From Phallusia mammillata (taxonomy: Eukaryota; Chordata; Ascidiacea; Phlebobranchia; Ascidiidae): a stretch of DNA of 64,000 nucleotides. The stretch's first letter is position 1; every line of letters starts with the position of its first letter. A program made the position numbers and the translations under genes. Location of the stretch: contig QLIY01000109.1 in assembly GCA_003260075.1 (NCBI GenBank), forward strand, positions 124,001 to 188,000, written 5' to 3'. The notes under the pieces are model-generated. The model made no database searches and was not told where the DNA came from. It saw nothing but the letters and a program-made list of their open reading frames with translations. Positions 45,978 through 59,400 of this stretch are shown here, piece by piece.

Positions 45978-48900
45978 TTTTTCAACTTGTTTTATCTCTT
46001 TTCCAACTGGTCACATTCATAAACTCTTCCTATACATGCTTGCGCATATGACTATGGGTTCTATACATACTTATATTTATAACAATATAACAAGAGATTA
46101 TTTTTAGTACTTAGTGTTGTCTTGTATATAACTTCGAATAATTCAAAGTCGAATATATATTAAACGCAGTTATTTGATTAACTCCCCAAAACGCCCTACG
46201 TACTATGAAGTTACTTTAGTACAGGGATGCACAACAGTTTTGGTATTAAGGGCCGCAATATGTCAGTCGTTTTGGGGGGGGGGGGTCTATGAAGTTACTT
46301 ATGCACAACAGTTTTGGTATTAAGGGCCGCAATATGTCAGTCGTTTTGTGTTTACAAAGTACAGCTTAATCTTATTCCAATGACTCGTTTCACGAGTGTT
46401 ATATTTCGTCTCAGTACTCTAAACTCCTTTCAATCTGAAAACGGAACATCATGTAAGCTTATATTTATGACTGCCTTTAAAACAGTCCTGAACGAATAGA
46501 TCTGATGGAATTGGCTATGCAGTATCACTTTAGCATTCGTGAGTAGTTCGTGTTGGATCGCGCCTTAAATAATTAACTTCCGGCCTGCTTTGGCGTCTAT
46601 GAACCTTTCAGACTGGTTTAAAACTATCACAGCATGACTTTGTATAAAATACTCTACAAACTGTTTTCATCATGTCTGCTATACCGTTACCAGACCCGAA
46701 CCTCATATCAGTGGTTTTTGTAATCAAAACCAACAACAACCGCAGATGACACTCAAAAAAGAGGCAATCGGGCTAAAATTGCTAGGACGCGGTAATCACC
46801 AAGAGAAAATGAATTATTGTTAATCCCCTCAGGCCAAAAAATGTTTGTTTGGTTCCAACTCGTCAGACACATTTTTGTTGCGTCATCAGCGCCCGTTGTT
46901 GTCGGTTTTGATTTTTATTGCGTCTTTTCCGGCACTCTAAAATATCGATAATTTTGTGAGAATGAAGTAGGACATTGGCATGACATAATAGCTCAAACCC
47001 ATTATCTGATACTGCAGTGTTGAAAAAGGATAACCGAACATCAGGACTTGTAAATTTTGTAACATAGTGACCAAGCTATGGCGAAGGACAGTCTAGATAT
47101 CTTTCCGTTTTGCTCTTTTCCGTTGTGCCTACGTTTCGCGTTGTGCTTCTTTATGATTAAGTTTTAGGTTTGTTTTGTAAAGGACCACATCGCATATTTT
47201 CAAATAAACTAAACCCTATAAGTTGCAAGTACAACTTCCGTCAAATGCCTAAAGAAAGTGAATTAGCAACCGGCTACTGCCAAAAGTGTGATAAGAAAAC
47301 TCTGTAGGTTCTTGTCGTTGTACAACAGTATTGTTCTGGAGTAGTTGTGGTTGCATCACGTTTTTTATAGGTCAATACCCCCGGTACAATTTCCTGATTA
47401 AAGTGACTATTAATGCTGTACATTGCCCAAGGCGAAATATGTTGTTTACATGCGAATGTGATAAACTGGCCTTTGTACAAAAGAAAAATTTGTCGGTTTA
47501 GTACTCTTTTAACTTCGTTCGTTAAGTTAAGTCTTTATGTTATTTTTTTACCAAATTAATTTCACCGGATTAATTTCCCCATAAATTTCCCTAAGCATTA
47601 AGCGCTATAATTATTGCAATGTCCCTAAAATGGACACGAGATATGACATCACTTGTTTAGCCGTAACGGAATTAAATGTAGATCAGTATATGTGATGTCA
47701 CCGGTTAATATGCCCACTTGTAAACTTATTCCATATCAACATATCATAGCACTACACCTAGTATAAAAACACGGATAACTCGTTTTCAACTCACACAAAT
47801 GAATTCTCCTCTTATCATTTTGCTACTTAACTTATAGTTGGTTTATAGAGAAGGTTGAATGCCAATATTCAACTATCAGACTTATCGAGCAAAAAACACA
47901 ACAATGCATGTTTCAGACTTGTGCCTTTAAATGTCCGATTTCCTGGGCTCCTTACGTCTCTACGTTTGCATAGCTGACGTAATTCACGTTTCACTTGCAA
48001 AAGTTGTAAAACTAGGACTAAAGTTGGATAACAGTTTATCCCAAAATCGACTGGCTAAAGAAACACATATCTCAGTTTTGTCCTTGATCGGTATTGCTCT
48101 TACTTCCAAAATCAACAAAATGAAATATACTTCCTTTGCTTTTCAAGGTAAATGGAAAAAATATTTTAAACCTGTAGACCCACTTCCGTTTTTTAGTGTA
48201 CCTTTTGAAACACGTTTTTCCTGGGCTTTACTTTGTGACTTTCAAGAATCTTTACCACCTTTGTTTGCCTGTTGAAACTTGAAGTGTCCACTTTGAGGTT
48301 TTCAAAACGCTTAATACAACAGCAACACCCCATAATCGACAAGTGAATAATTATTAATAACTATTGATTCCCTTAGGCTATTTCTTTGATCCCAGGCCGT
48401 CAGCCTTGTTACAGCATGTTTTTGGCATCGCGCTCTTTGATCATTAACTCATTTTTGCGGTTTGTTCAATCAAATTATTTTCTGTTACACCGTAAAACAG
48501 CTTGTTGATTCCAAATCGCTCCTCGTTAAGAAAAATGCGATGGCAGTTTAGGTTAGGCTTATATAACGACACTAGCTTATGTTATGAGAACATTTCATCA
48601 AGTTTTATATTTTGGCTGATAGAGATACCAAAAAATTTTCGCGTTGGTGCTTTTTGTTTATCGCTTTGCAATTGACCTGTTATTTCCCAGCGCCCCCTTT
48701 ATTGTAATAAACGCCCGCGAGCGAGCGCTTGACCCACTTTTAGCACTATTGACCTAACATATTGACCATATCGTAATCTCTGAGTATAAAACCCTTGGAA
48801 AGTAGCTTGTTACAAAACAAAACTGCCAAAAATTTACTTTTCTGTCATGGTGTCCACAGCGACTGTTGAAACGTTTGCATTATATTGTATTTACTATGCA

Positions 48901-50424
48901 AGCTCACTGAAAGTTTAGGTTTTGATCGAAATAGCTATAAGCATGTAAACACAGACAGTGCTCAGTCACAATTATCCTACTACCATAAGCGTATTGTTTT
49001 AGATTGCTACATCACTTTGCACCCATGGCAAAACAATACTTTATATATTGTCTATTGTTTTGTCGTTAATAACTCTGCTCGAATCATAGATGTTATGTAC
49101 TCAATGTAAACTTCTAGCCATAACTCGTTCTTTAAAGCCACTGGTTTGAACAGCATTGTTGCAACCAACATTGTGTGATTTCAACACAGACTCCGACTGA
49201 TTTGCGTTTTCTTAGAAACGTGATTAGGTTTCAAAAAGCACGCTTGATGATTTGCCAATAAAACGCAGGCTATTATGTATTTTTGCACGCAGCTTGGTTT
49301 TCTCGGAATGGGATAGTAACTTGACAAGAACAAGCTGTGGAGATACATATTACCGCCTCGCTGCGTCGGGGTAGATGTGTTTATATTTAGACTTGGGTTT
49401 GATTGCATTGACACTGAAACGTAGACTAACAGTTTGCTAATCCCTATGTTGCCCTGTGTTTGTATAATCAATGAAGTGTTGTTAATATTTTGGATTTTTG
49501 TTTTCGAACTATGTGTGTAATCGGATAATTTGCCATTTTGACGGGTGTGTAAACGGTTGTATGAATTTTCTATTACTTCCTGATCAAAGTGACTGTTGAT
49601 GCTTTACAACGACTTTCAGTAGTTTGCAGCGAAGTAGGTGCAAAGATATGATATAAACGTTTGCTAATGTAAACCTTGTTGTGGTTTCAATTTATTTGTG
49701 GATTGAAGTCCATGCAGCACAATTTTATTATTATTCAACCTTATAGTCTTAATAGCATAGTGAGTAATGAAATAAATTCCCTTAATTTTCTGTTTATGGT
49801 GTTAGGGAAAAATATAAATACTTCACAACTTTGAGGACGAACGGCTTTTACTTTTATTGCACAAACTTAAACCAACAAACATAATTAGGTTCATTTTAGT
49901 CTATCGATCAAAGCAACAACCTGGATGATTCATTTATTGAGTTTAAAGTGCGAGTATTACGATGTATTGTTAAAAACAAAATAATTGTGCTAAAACTTTA
50001 TCTACATGATTCTCTGATCTTTGAAGATCACCCTTCATTCTGGTACAGTACATAAACATGGAGTCACAGTGAATTTGTTAATGAATCAACTTTGTAAGAG
50101 AACGATTTAGACCTTTTAAGGACGTTGGTACAGTGCGATGCAGTTTCTCTGCAAAATGTATTTGTGGCAGGAAAAAACGAATAGTATAACTCATCGAAAT
50201 TGGATCGTTCATCTTTCAAGATCAGTCATAAAACGCCTTGTTGTTGCGACGCTTAGGATTTCGATACGTCATTCATGACGTCACCTTGCTTGATGACGTC
50301 ATCATTAGATTTCACTCTTTTTACGGTACTTTGCCCGTGGTTTCGCGCATAAAATTGCCGAAGTCGGACGTTGTTGGAGTCTAAAGACAAACAACGCATC
50401 TTGTAACAATGCCATCAACAATTT
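45978..50424. other. spacer between receptor copies 3 and 4 (no gene)
   Basis: No gene supported. Contents: a hAT-like end (CAGGGATGCACAAC at 46208) duplicated around a G-run at 46274-46285; a conserved upstream block at 46795-46940; a block of about 1.6 kb (47400-49100) collinear with 53350-54950 upstream of copy 4; and at 50110-50330 a strongly decayed match to COPE's 3' flank (GCGATGCAGT, GCAAAATGTATTTGT, CATCTTTCAAGAT). A 114-codon frame at 47931-48275 is not conserved in the second block and is not called. Confidence 0.55.
50276..50301. promoter_or_regulatory. two CRE palindromes (TGACGTCA)
   Basis: Perfect TGACGTCA at 50276-50283 and 50294-50301, 18 bases apart, just 3' of receptor 4. 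The paralogous stretches at 26690 and 34090 read GATGATGTCATC, so the full palindromes are private to this copy. CREB/ATF binding is only a possibility. Confidence 0.35.
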
Positions 50425-52787
50425 TTAGATATATTTTTTCTTACTTCGGCAGCTGTTACTTTCAGTCTTCCCGCGTATTCTGTAGGAGACTTTGAGAATG
50501 GTTTGCCGGAAGGTTCGGTCAAAAGCGCTGTAAATCAGCACGTTGAGAATCCTGAAATGAAAACGTCCTGTCGTATACTAAACTGTGTCATACAGAAAAA
50601 TTGACAGGGCCTACATTCTTACCCGCTGAGCGTGGATGTGTGCACAGTAGCGAAAATGGCAACAGATACCGTGTCACATGTTAAGTATTGACCTATTTGA
50701 AGAGCGTTGGTGATAACGACCGGCACTAGAAAAAGTACGTTTTGTTTCCTCATGTTAAAAACGTTTCCACAGACTATACCTTCCCTGAGTGTTTATTTTC
50801 ACTTACCTACAGTAACTGTAAAACCGAGGTACATGCAAAATGTGACTTTAAGCAGCGAAGTTTCTCTATTTGCGGCTGAGTCGACTCTGTAGCTTCTCGA
50901 CCGTTGAAGTCTTTTTCGAGCATTGCAAGCTGTTGCAAAGGTAAGACCACTCTGAAAAAACGTCAATTTGTCTGTTAAAATGTAGCTAACAGACTTGTTT
51001 TGTTTTGACATCGGTGACCACTTTTTTAGTCTTTATTAGTCTAGTATTTAATATCTACAAACTTAGTCTTAGTATTGCATTTCTTGGACACCAAACTATT
51101 AATTATATAAACAGAAAAATATGCTTGTTGTACCATCACAAGGTAGGGCAGAACAATACAAATGCCCATTGCCACCGGATCGACGGTCGTCATAAACTGA
51201 AACATTTCTGGTCTGTAGAAGTTTTGAAAATAATTGCTCTCCCACACTAAAACACAGTAAAAAAGCATTTCACAACCTCTATTAATGTAAGGGTTACCGC
51301 TTTTGTCAACTTTGCAAATACCAAACTTTAAATTAAAACAATAACAAAAATAGCACCGAATCAACAACCCATCTAAAAGTAAAAAAAAACTTACATGAAA
51401 AAGTTGACCCAACGATTAGAATAACCCAAAGGATTGCAAGGTGCTTGGATACGCTTCTTCTAGATTGATTTCTGTATGTAAATGGCGCGTAGATAGCAAT
51501 AAAGCGTTGGACGCTCATGTAGAATAGGTGATAGAGAGATGAAATATATGTGAACATCAGAACAGGGGCCATTGCTTTTGCCAAGTCACTCTGCCGTAGC
51601 ACGATGACGTAATCATTGAGTTCCTTGAAGGTTAGTTTAGGTGTGAGGACAATATATGGGACGCAAACTGCGAATAGGTGAAGACCTAAAGTCAAAAAAA
51701 CATCTGTTATTGAAAAATGTGAATCAGTATCAAACTATGCCGTGTAGCTTTGTTACCCAGTGAACCGTAAACGTGGTTGTTTTCAACTGTCTAGCTTGCA
51801 AAACCGACTATTTGACAATTGTGGACTCTTTTACAAAGAAATACATGTTGAAGTATTCGGCTTGTTAGAAACTTAAAAATGTTTTTTAGTATTTTATTTT
51901 GCTGTTACCACTGTATTAATCATGCAATAAACCCCTGGGGAAAGATAGGCCATTGACCAATTATGCCACATTTAAACGTTCTAGCCTACTTTTACCTGTA
52001 ATATTTTATGATAGTGTAAGGGAATAAACATTAATTTTAGACAGTCGTATACTAAATTCTCATTTTGTGCAAATGTTACATCTAATTGTTACCTGTGAAC
52101 ATATCTGCGATTGCAAGAGAGGTTTTCACAAGATCTTGCGTCTTTCGACTCTTGCTTTCTATTACAAGGACGGACGCGACAACTAGGGAATTTCCCAGAA
52201 TGATGAACGTTGCCATAAGCAGGATATACGTCAGTATTGCATCCGAACCTGCATTGCTATAGAGACCAACAGCAACGTGTTTGTTTTGATATTGACTTGA
52301 CCCTTTCTTATTAAACCCCGAAGGCATCGTTCATTGTTTTGCTTTTCGTTAACGCTGGGGTCTATAAATTGTAACTTATATATTTCTATAGTTTATCCTT
52401 GCTGCTAAAGTCATATTTATTGTCTAGCATTCTAGTAAAGTGGAGTTTCCAACGTGAGGTGCTTCTAAATTAGCAACAGTATTCTTTCATTCGAATCCAA
52501 TATACCTAAATTGACCACAAAATTTGCAATGGGCTATAATTGATTCAAACCTCTCAACTCTCTGGTACTTCAAAAACAAAAAAGTCCTTTCTTTTTATTT
52601 AATTTACTTATTTCAAACCTTTATGCTAACACTACTTCGCGATGTGGTTTAAATGACAAAAAAATTACCTGCATAAAGAACAATCTCTTATGGTTGTGTT
52701 CCAACATTCTCGGATTGCCTCATAGTCGCAATATGGGGGAATTCCACACAACGAGAGGTTGAACATTGTGAGATTCTCTGGTTTCAT
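50425..52787 (-). CDS. divergent rhodopsin-like GPCR, tandem copy 4 (353 aa, intact)
   Basis: Seven exons in frame: 52787-52669, 52256-52093, 51685-51395, 51246-51134, 50951-50807, 50725-50623, 50551-50425. The outside end has CGIPPYCDYEAIRECW with N-glycosylation sites NLT, NLS and NTT. TM1 FIILGN, TM2 SLAIADMF, then QRFIAIYAPFTYR after TM3 in place of DRY. Exon 4 is 24 nt shorter than in the other copies, removing eight residues of the second outer loop (the GENEFSVS region of copies 1 and 2). TM6 starts VTFCMYLGF and lacks CWxP; TM7 has NVLIY. The basic tail ends KKKYI. All splice sites are GT-AG and no G-run is present, so this is the most reliable copy. It is also the most diverged. Ligand unknown. 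Confidence 0.88.
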
Positions 52788-55700
52788 TCTTTTCTCCTAA
52801 TGTGTCACTTTTCTACGTCTATATACCCACCATTTCTGTCTATCTATACCTACACATATAAAAACAGTTTGGAGATAATTTTCGCTCAAGCGGTGACTTG
52901 AACAGGTGTTTATGCTCGAATTTTTAAGGTTCGATTCTCATTAGGTTGGTGCCGCAACTTTAATGAAGAAACCACTTAAGCCAAACCGTTGCGGTAATAT
53001 CAAACATATAAATCTACCATTTCTTACAGGTAAGACTCACCGTAACGTTATCGATGATTCGTGACGTAGTACTAAAAAAATTGACATTTGACACAAAACG
53101 GAGAAATGTTATAGCTCAGTGGTCGGCAACCGCCGGTCCGCGGCCCGGTACCGGTCCTCGAGGAGTTGGTTACTGGGCCGTATAACTTTTCCCGTTGAAT
53201 GGTTTAAAACATTTTGCCCATGTATACCGGGAATGATAAACTAATTTAAGTGTTTTTATTGCTAAATATTTGTAGATTTTTAAAGACCGGTCCGCGGTAA
53301 AATTTCACTTTCAAAAACGATCCGCGGTGCAAAAAAGGTTGCCGACCCTGTTATAGCTGTTCAGAGCCTCAGGCGAAATATGGTATTTACACACGAAATG
53401 ACTATCCAAAAACTCGGCCATGCACGTAATGTGGATTACGAAAATAATGTGGATTTGGTATTTTAGTAATTTAAGTCAAGTTAAGCCTGTTGGTGGGTTT
53501 AACCAAGTCGATTTCGTTTTGAACATGAAACTCAAACCAAATCAGTGTTCCTAAACATAAAGTCGAGAATGATATCACTGCTTAAACAACTACGGAACTA
53601 AATGTAGGTCAGTATATATGATGCCGCAGGTATTAACTTAATCCTTGCACGACGGAACTGACAGATCAAAGAACTGCACTTTTCATTCACAACGCCATAA
53701 CCCCTTTCCAACTCACACAAATAAAATCTTCTAAAAAAATTACTACCTTACTGCTCGTGGGTGTGCAGCAGATTACATGCCAATATTCAACATGAATGAA
53801 TCATAATATTGAAGTATCAGCCTTGGGACTATCAACCAACCAAATTCTACAATGCTTGTTTAAGACTTGTGCCCTGAAATGACCAATTTCCTGGACTCGT
53901 TGCGTCTCTACGTTTGCACAGCTTGCGTAATTGCACGTCTTCATTAGTGCAAAAGCTCGTGGAAAAGTTGTAATACCAGGACATATAATTGGTAAAGAGC
54001 TTATCTATGATATAACTAACTAAAGAAACATATATCTTTGTAGTGTTTTCGATCGGTATTGTTCTTACTCCCAGAATCAATTTAATGAAATACTAATTCG
54101 CCTGTCAAGGGTGTGTGAAAAAATGCCTTCCAAAGTCGTACAGTTGCTCCCGTTTATTTTTAATATAGGACTCTCAAAATGTTATAAGGGCTTAATTTTT
54201 TCCTTTCAAGAATCCCAAAGAACTTGTTTATCTGCTGCAGCTCGTACTAATGTTGACCAACAAAAAAAGGTTTTCAAAACGCCTAACCCAATAGCAACTC
54301 GCGATAATCGACAAGTGAATAATTGATTCCCTCAGGCTATATGTTAGTGTGTCTGTGATTCTAGGCCATCAGCCTTGTTTTGTTAGAGCATGTTTTTGGT
54401 ATGATTTTATGACGGCTTGGTCAATGTTTCTAAAACTTTTTTCTGTACCCTTTACAGCTTGTTGGTTTTAAATCGCGCCTCGTTATAGAAAAACTCGATG
54501 ACGGTTTAGGCTTATGCTTGTCAACCATTGATTTCAAGGTAGAGATAGCCAATGTTATAGAAAACGTTTGACCAAAAACTACTTTACCTGATTGAAGAGA
54601 TAAAACAAAATTGTGTCGTTGCAGTTCTGTTTAACGCCTTGCAATTGACCAGTTATTCCCCAGTGACCCCCTTTATTGTTATAAACGCTCCCCAGTGGGC
54701 GCTGGCACTCACTTTTAGCACTACTGACTTAACAGATAAATCACTTCGTAATCTCGAAATATGCAACACGAGACACGAACTTTAAACAAGCTTGTACCAA
54801 AAAGAAAACTTCAGAGTTTTACTTTTCTTGAATGATGTCAATAGGTCGAAACGTCTGCATTATATTGCATTCACTGTAGAACAAGCTAACTGCCAGATTC
54901 GTGTTTGATCAAAATACAGAGCACATTTTAGTTGCAGTTTGCCATAAATACATCGCCAACTTATTACTCATATACTGCTTTGTTACGGCTGTCCACCAAA
55001 AATGCAGTGCCCTGTGCTACTGTAGATTACCTTAACACTTTATACCAACGAATGAACAGTTCTACTTCATACCTGTTGTTCGAACGATACCTCCGCCAAA
55101 ACCGCGCCGACACGCCATGCCGCTGTCTGGTGTGAATACCCTGCCGTTTCAGGTCGAACGCAAAAAAACGCGTCGTTATCCGCCAACCGCATTTGGTGTG
55201 AATGTCGCTTTAGAGCTAGTGTTGGTGGATACGCAACGCAGTTTCCTTTAAACAGTGCTTCTCGGCAAACGTCCACCATAGGCCTGTGTGAAAACAATGT
55301 TAAAAAAATCTAATGTGCTTGTATAGACGTGCGTAAATAAAATGTTTGGGAAACATTGGTTTAAGACGCTTGAAAATGTAACCAATGCCTGCTCGTTCGA
55401 GTCATTTCAGACTTATCTAGCAACATCATGCGTACTTACCACTTTAATCTTGCGAGATTCTGTTGTACAGCTGCAATTAAAGCTTCAAAAAAGTAGCTTG
55501 TTGTTTTTATCAAATTTTTTTACCAACCTCATTTGACTACACGGTTAAATTACACAGCATTCGTTCCGTAGTTGGGCTTCAGTTAAAAAACATATTCAGG
55601 TCCGACTGTACATTAGGCCGAAAGTTTACCATCATGGTAAATTGAACTTTCGGCCGTTGTTTAAAAAATCGATTTCGGGTGATGTTTCGAGCATGTACTT

Positions 55701-56438
55701 TTGGGTTAGAGGTCCAATTTCAGTACAACTTTCCACTGAAGATCAATGCAAACAATATGGTGTTACTTGAATAAATGTCCAATTGGTCCTGGTTTTGTTT
55801 TTGTGTATTATACAATTTTTGGGGATTCATAATGTAAACATTGCTAAAGCAAACATGCCAATTCCGGCAAGTTATCACTGCATTGGCCACTGCAGGAAAT
55901 TTTGCATTGCTTTAATTTAAGGCTACTTGTTCCTCTTTCGCACTGGTTCATGAAGACAGATATTAAGCGCACTTACATCCTTCCGTGTGCTTGCGTCGGA
56001 TTATCACAAAGGCTTCATGCACTCACTGCATGACTTTCCTGCAAGGTAGGGTCGAATTTCATACGCTTATGGGTTCAGCGGGTCTTTGTCAAGATTTGAT
56101 TTTTAGCAAGGCTCGCAAACCTTTGTTCCAGCAGCGGTTGGTCGATAAGCTTAGGCGATTCCTGGATAATCTAGGTTCTGTACTTAGAACAAAGTTATTT
56201 GTAGATTTTAGTCTAAAAATGAATAATACGTGTTTACAATTGTAACAATGTCAGGGATATCAGTTTCTCAGTAATAGAAATCAATATGAAAGCACATTTT
56301 TCGCTTTGTTGCGATAAATCGTTTCCAAAGCGAAATATGTAAAACGTTATTAACCTCAAACGGATCTAAATTGTTGACTTCGACGATGTTTAACTTATTT
56401 TATAGTTGTTTTTGTAGCAAAAACTTGATTGTTAGGCT
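52788..56438. other. gene-free stretch upstream of receptor 4
   Basis: No gene supported. Contains the hAT element at 53117-53350, the 1.6-kb block shared with 47400-49100 and a conserved block near 54300. A 40-base hairpin (55616-55655, arms GGCCGAAAGTT and AACTTTCGGCC) is the only other structure noted. Confidence 0.5.
53117..53350. mobile_element. hAT-type miniature element, 234 bp
   Basis: Ends CAGTGGTCGGCAACC and GGTTGCCGACCCTG, perfect 8-bp duplication TTATAGCT (53109-53116, 53351-53358). The same family as the element at 59685-59897, in opposite orientation. Confidence 0.93.
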
Positions 56439-59400
56439 ATGAAGAACCAATACTTTGAAAGCAACATGAACGCGACATACGAAGATCCAATACCAGCGAT
56501 GTCCCAAGGTATTCTTTCGACAATTTGGCGACGATTCCGCCAGAACAACGGCTTTGATTCGGTGGCTTTTTCAAAATGCATGTGCAGCCCTAACACAGAA
56601 AAAAAAACTTAGCTTAAAATTGTCACTTACCCAAAAATTGATGTAATGAATGAAGACCATTTTTAGGGTGGTGGCTACAGCAGTGCATCATGTTATAACT
56701 TTAAAAAACTTCTAAGGTTGGCGCGTCATGCGTTAACGTATTTACCGTGTGCATGGGATCACAAAATTTGCAACGTGTAAATAAGTTTTTTTTATAGCAT
56801 TTAGGGAAAACGACATTTGTAACTTGTAGATAAGAACTGTTACGCTACATTTAGGGAAACTTAGGTAAGTCTTTTTTTTCAGTTTGGTAATAATGTAAAA
56901 ATCGATATATCTCTGCATGCTGACTATCTTCACTTGAGCTGTGGTTCTACCTTTGAGACAAATTCAATTCGTCGTGTTTATGTAGGTGCGACACAGTCAA
57001 AAAATCGGTATGAGAATCTGGCTGCTTTGGATGGTGCAAAACAACAACCACCTTCTAGTTCTTCTCAGCCACAAATACAACGCCAGCAAAAGAGTTCAAG
57101 TTCAAGAAAAACGTACTTTGGAGTTGTAGTATGTTTTGCATTCTGTGCAGTGGTGGTTCTTCTGTTAATTTTGATCTATTTGGTGAGTAATGTAATGCGT
57201 AAAATATTCAAAATGGATTAATCAGAAACAGTGTGCTATGATATAAGCGAGCAATATAATGTTTTTTAATACTTTGTTGTTGCTAAAATGCCTGCCTTTA
57301 TGAAGGTATTACTCATATGACAAACTAACTTCCTTTGGTAAACTACAAACAGTGCACACTGTTTCGGCCTATAACGATCCATCAATGCATGCATAACATA
57401 TATGTAGGCGGTTGTGGCTAATCTTTACATCTAACGGCTATCCATGCAGTTTGCTATGAGTAACATGCTGTTCTTTATTTCTTGAGTGAAATTTATTTAA
57501 GTTTATTTTTCCTTGCAGGGGCTCACCAACTTGACAGCAGCCAGCAAAACGGGGCAAATTGCTAGTGGTGGTAAGCATTTGCAGATTTTTTGCAAAAACA
57601 TTAATTGCTGCTAAAAAAATCTTTTTTGCAAAGCTGCCACGTCTAACTATACATCATGTTGGCATTTAAGACAAAATGGATTCACTGGTTCTGGCATCTA
57701 TACCATTCAACCACGAAAACACTACCCTGCATTTCAGGTAAAGTGTCCCTGAAAGTTAACATAAAGATTACATGCGCTTTGTTTTGTTTATTCTTGTTAT
57801 CTGTATGCTTTAACTGTCTTGTTTAAAAATCCCCCTAACTGCTTATCGACTTTTACATATGCAACACAGTGAAAGTGAATTGATTAGGTGGAAGTACATA
57901 CAATAAAGGCTTGTACAAACGCATTTTTTCTCAGGTAAAGTCACCCATCAAAAGGGTCAAGTTAAATTACCCTTGCTGTACACGTACATTACAATTGTAA
58001 ATCACAGTACGCCAGGCCCATTGAAGGCGCTATACCGAATCAGCCGGTCACCAAGCATTCACCACCATTTCTGGTGATTTTTCTAGCCTACGCCTTGCCA
58101 TATGGTGGTGAATGCTTGGTGACCGGCTGATTCGGTATAGCGCCTTCAATGGGCCTGGCGTACTGTGATTTACATATGAGTGTGCCGTGATCGCTGGTCT
58201 GCATAGACGCTTCAGGGCTGATCCCAGTTATGAACTTATGTTCATCTTAAATTAAATTACAATTGATTTGCCTTTTTCTATTGACTTCAATGGCCAGTAA
58301 GTCTTTGTTGTTTTGACCGGCGCAGGTATTTTGCGATATGACGTCAGCTCAAGGAGGTTGGACTCTTGTGGCGTCAGTTCACAACGATAACAGGATCCAG
58401 AAATGCACGGCGCTTGATAAATGGGCAACTCCATCACCCAACGGAACTTCCTACTACACTGCTACTGGTAAAGCATATTGCGTACGTTTTACATGGAACT
58501 ACACACGCTTATAAGCTTATTTATACATTATAGGTTCTCCGAATTGGTATAATGGCATTACCTTTGGCAGCATCAATACCTGTTTAGGAGCTGACTTCAA
58601 AAGTCAGGCCTATTACAGCCTCCCTGTAAGTTTATTTTACATTGTAGTGAAACTAAATGTCTGTACACGGCTAGAGTATAACAACAAATTATAGACAACA
58701 AATAAGTATTTTAGGTTGCGCTGCCTAACAGAGCATATTTTGATACTCAACTGTAAAAAAGGTTTGAAGTCTGCCTTGAATTAAAGCCTGAACTTTCTTT
58801 AAAAAAATGTAACCTGGGTGTAGGATAAAGTAAGGTGACATTATCAAAATGCGGTCGAATGTGAAGTTCTTTTATTACTGAAGCCTATAGCAGTACCTAA
58901 ACTCAAAAGCCTTTACTTTAACCTGATCTTTTTTAACAGTTTTATTAAAGCAAAATAGATTTTTTTGGGAGAATAATCTCATGGCACAAATTCAAGTTTA
59001 TGGTAATATTATAACTACTTCCTGTTTGCTCTAAAACTCTAACTTGCATTTAGGCCACAGACGTTATGGTTTCACATGTGCCAAACAACGTGCCTGTACA
59101 AGACATCGTAACTTCATCGTTTCTTACTTACTACACGAATAACCAGTTTTTAAAACAAAAGGGTGGAAGCCTAAAAAACTTTTTTAGATACTACAATCCC
59201 CTGAACAGTCTTACTATTGTTGGTAAGTTTCCTTTGATGTTACTTTTTTTTGAATTCTAATTTGTAGATTCTCGCGTTCTTTAGTTTAGTAATTTCAAGT
59301 AAGGCATTTCTAAAGCAGTTTTTTACCACGTGCCAAAACAAAAGAATAACAATTAGGGACTTACCTCAAACGTTGTATATGCATGGTTGTTTTGTTCAGA

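Noticed and set aside
47931-48275. 114-codon plus-strand frame
   Set aside because: It lies in a block duplicated at 53.9 kb, where the frame is not kept.
55985-56245. Plus-strand frame of 86 codons just before the intelectin-like gene
   Set aside because: Starts with GTG, no recognisable motif, and is not needed for the gene model.
56934-56985. Start of the intelectin-like gene at a TTG near 56934
   Set aside because: The reading frame extends upstream without ATG. Joining the ATG exon 56439-56508 to an acceptor at 56985 gives a proper start, correct phase and a sensible cytoplasmic tail.
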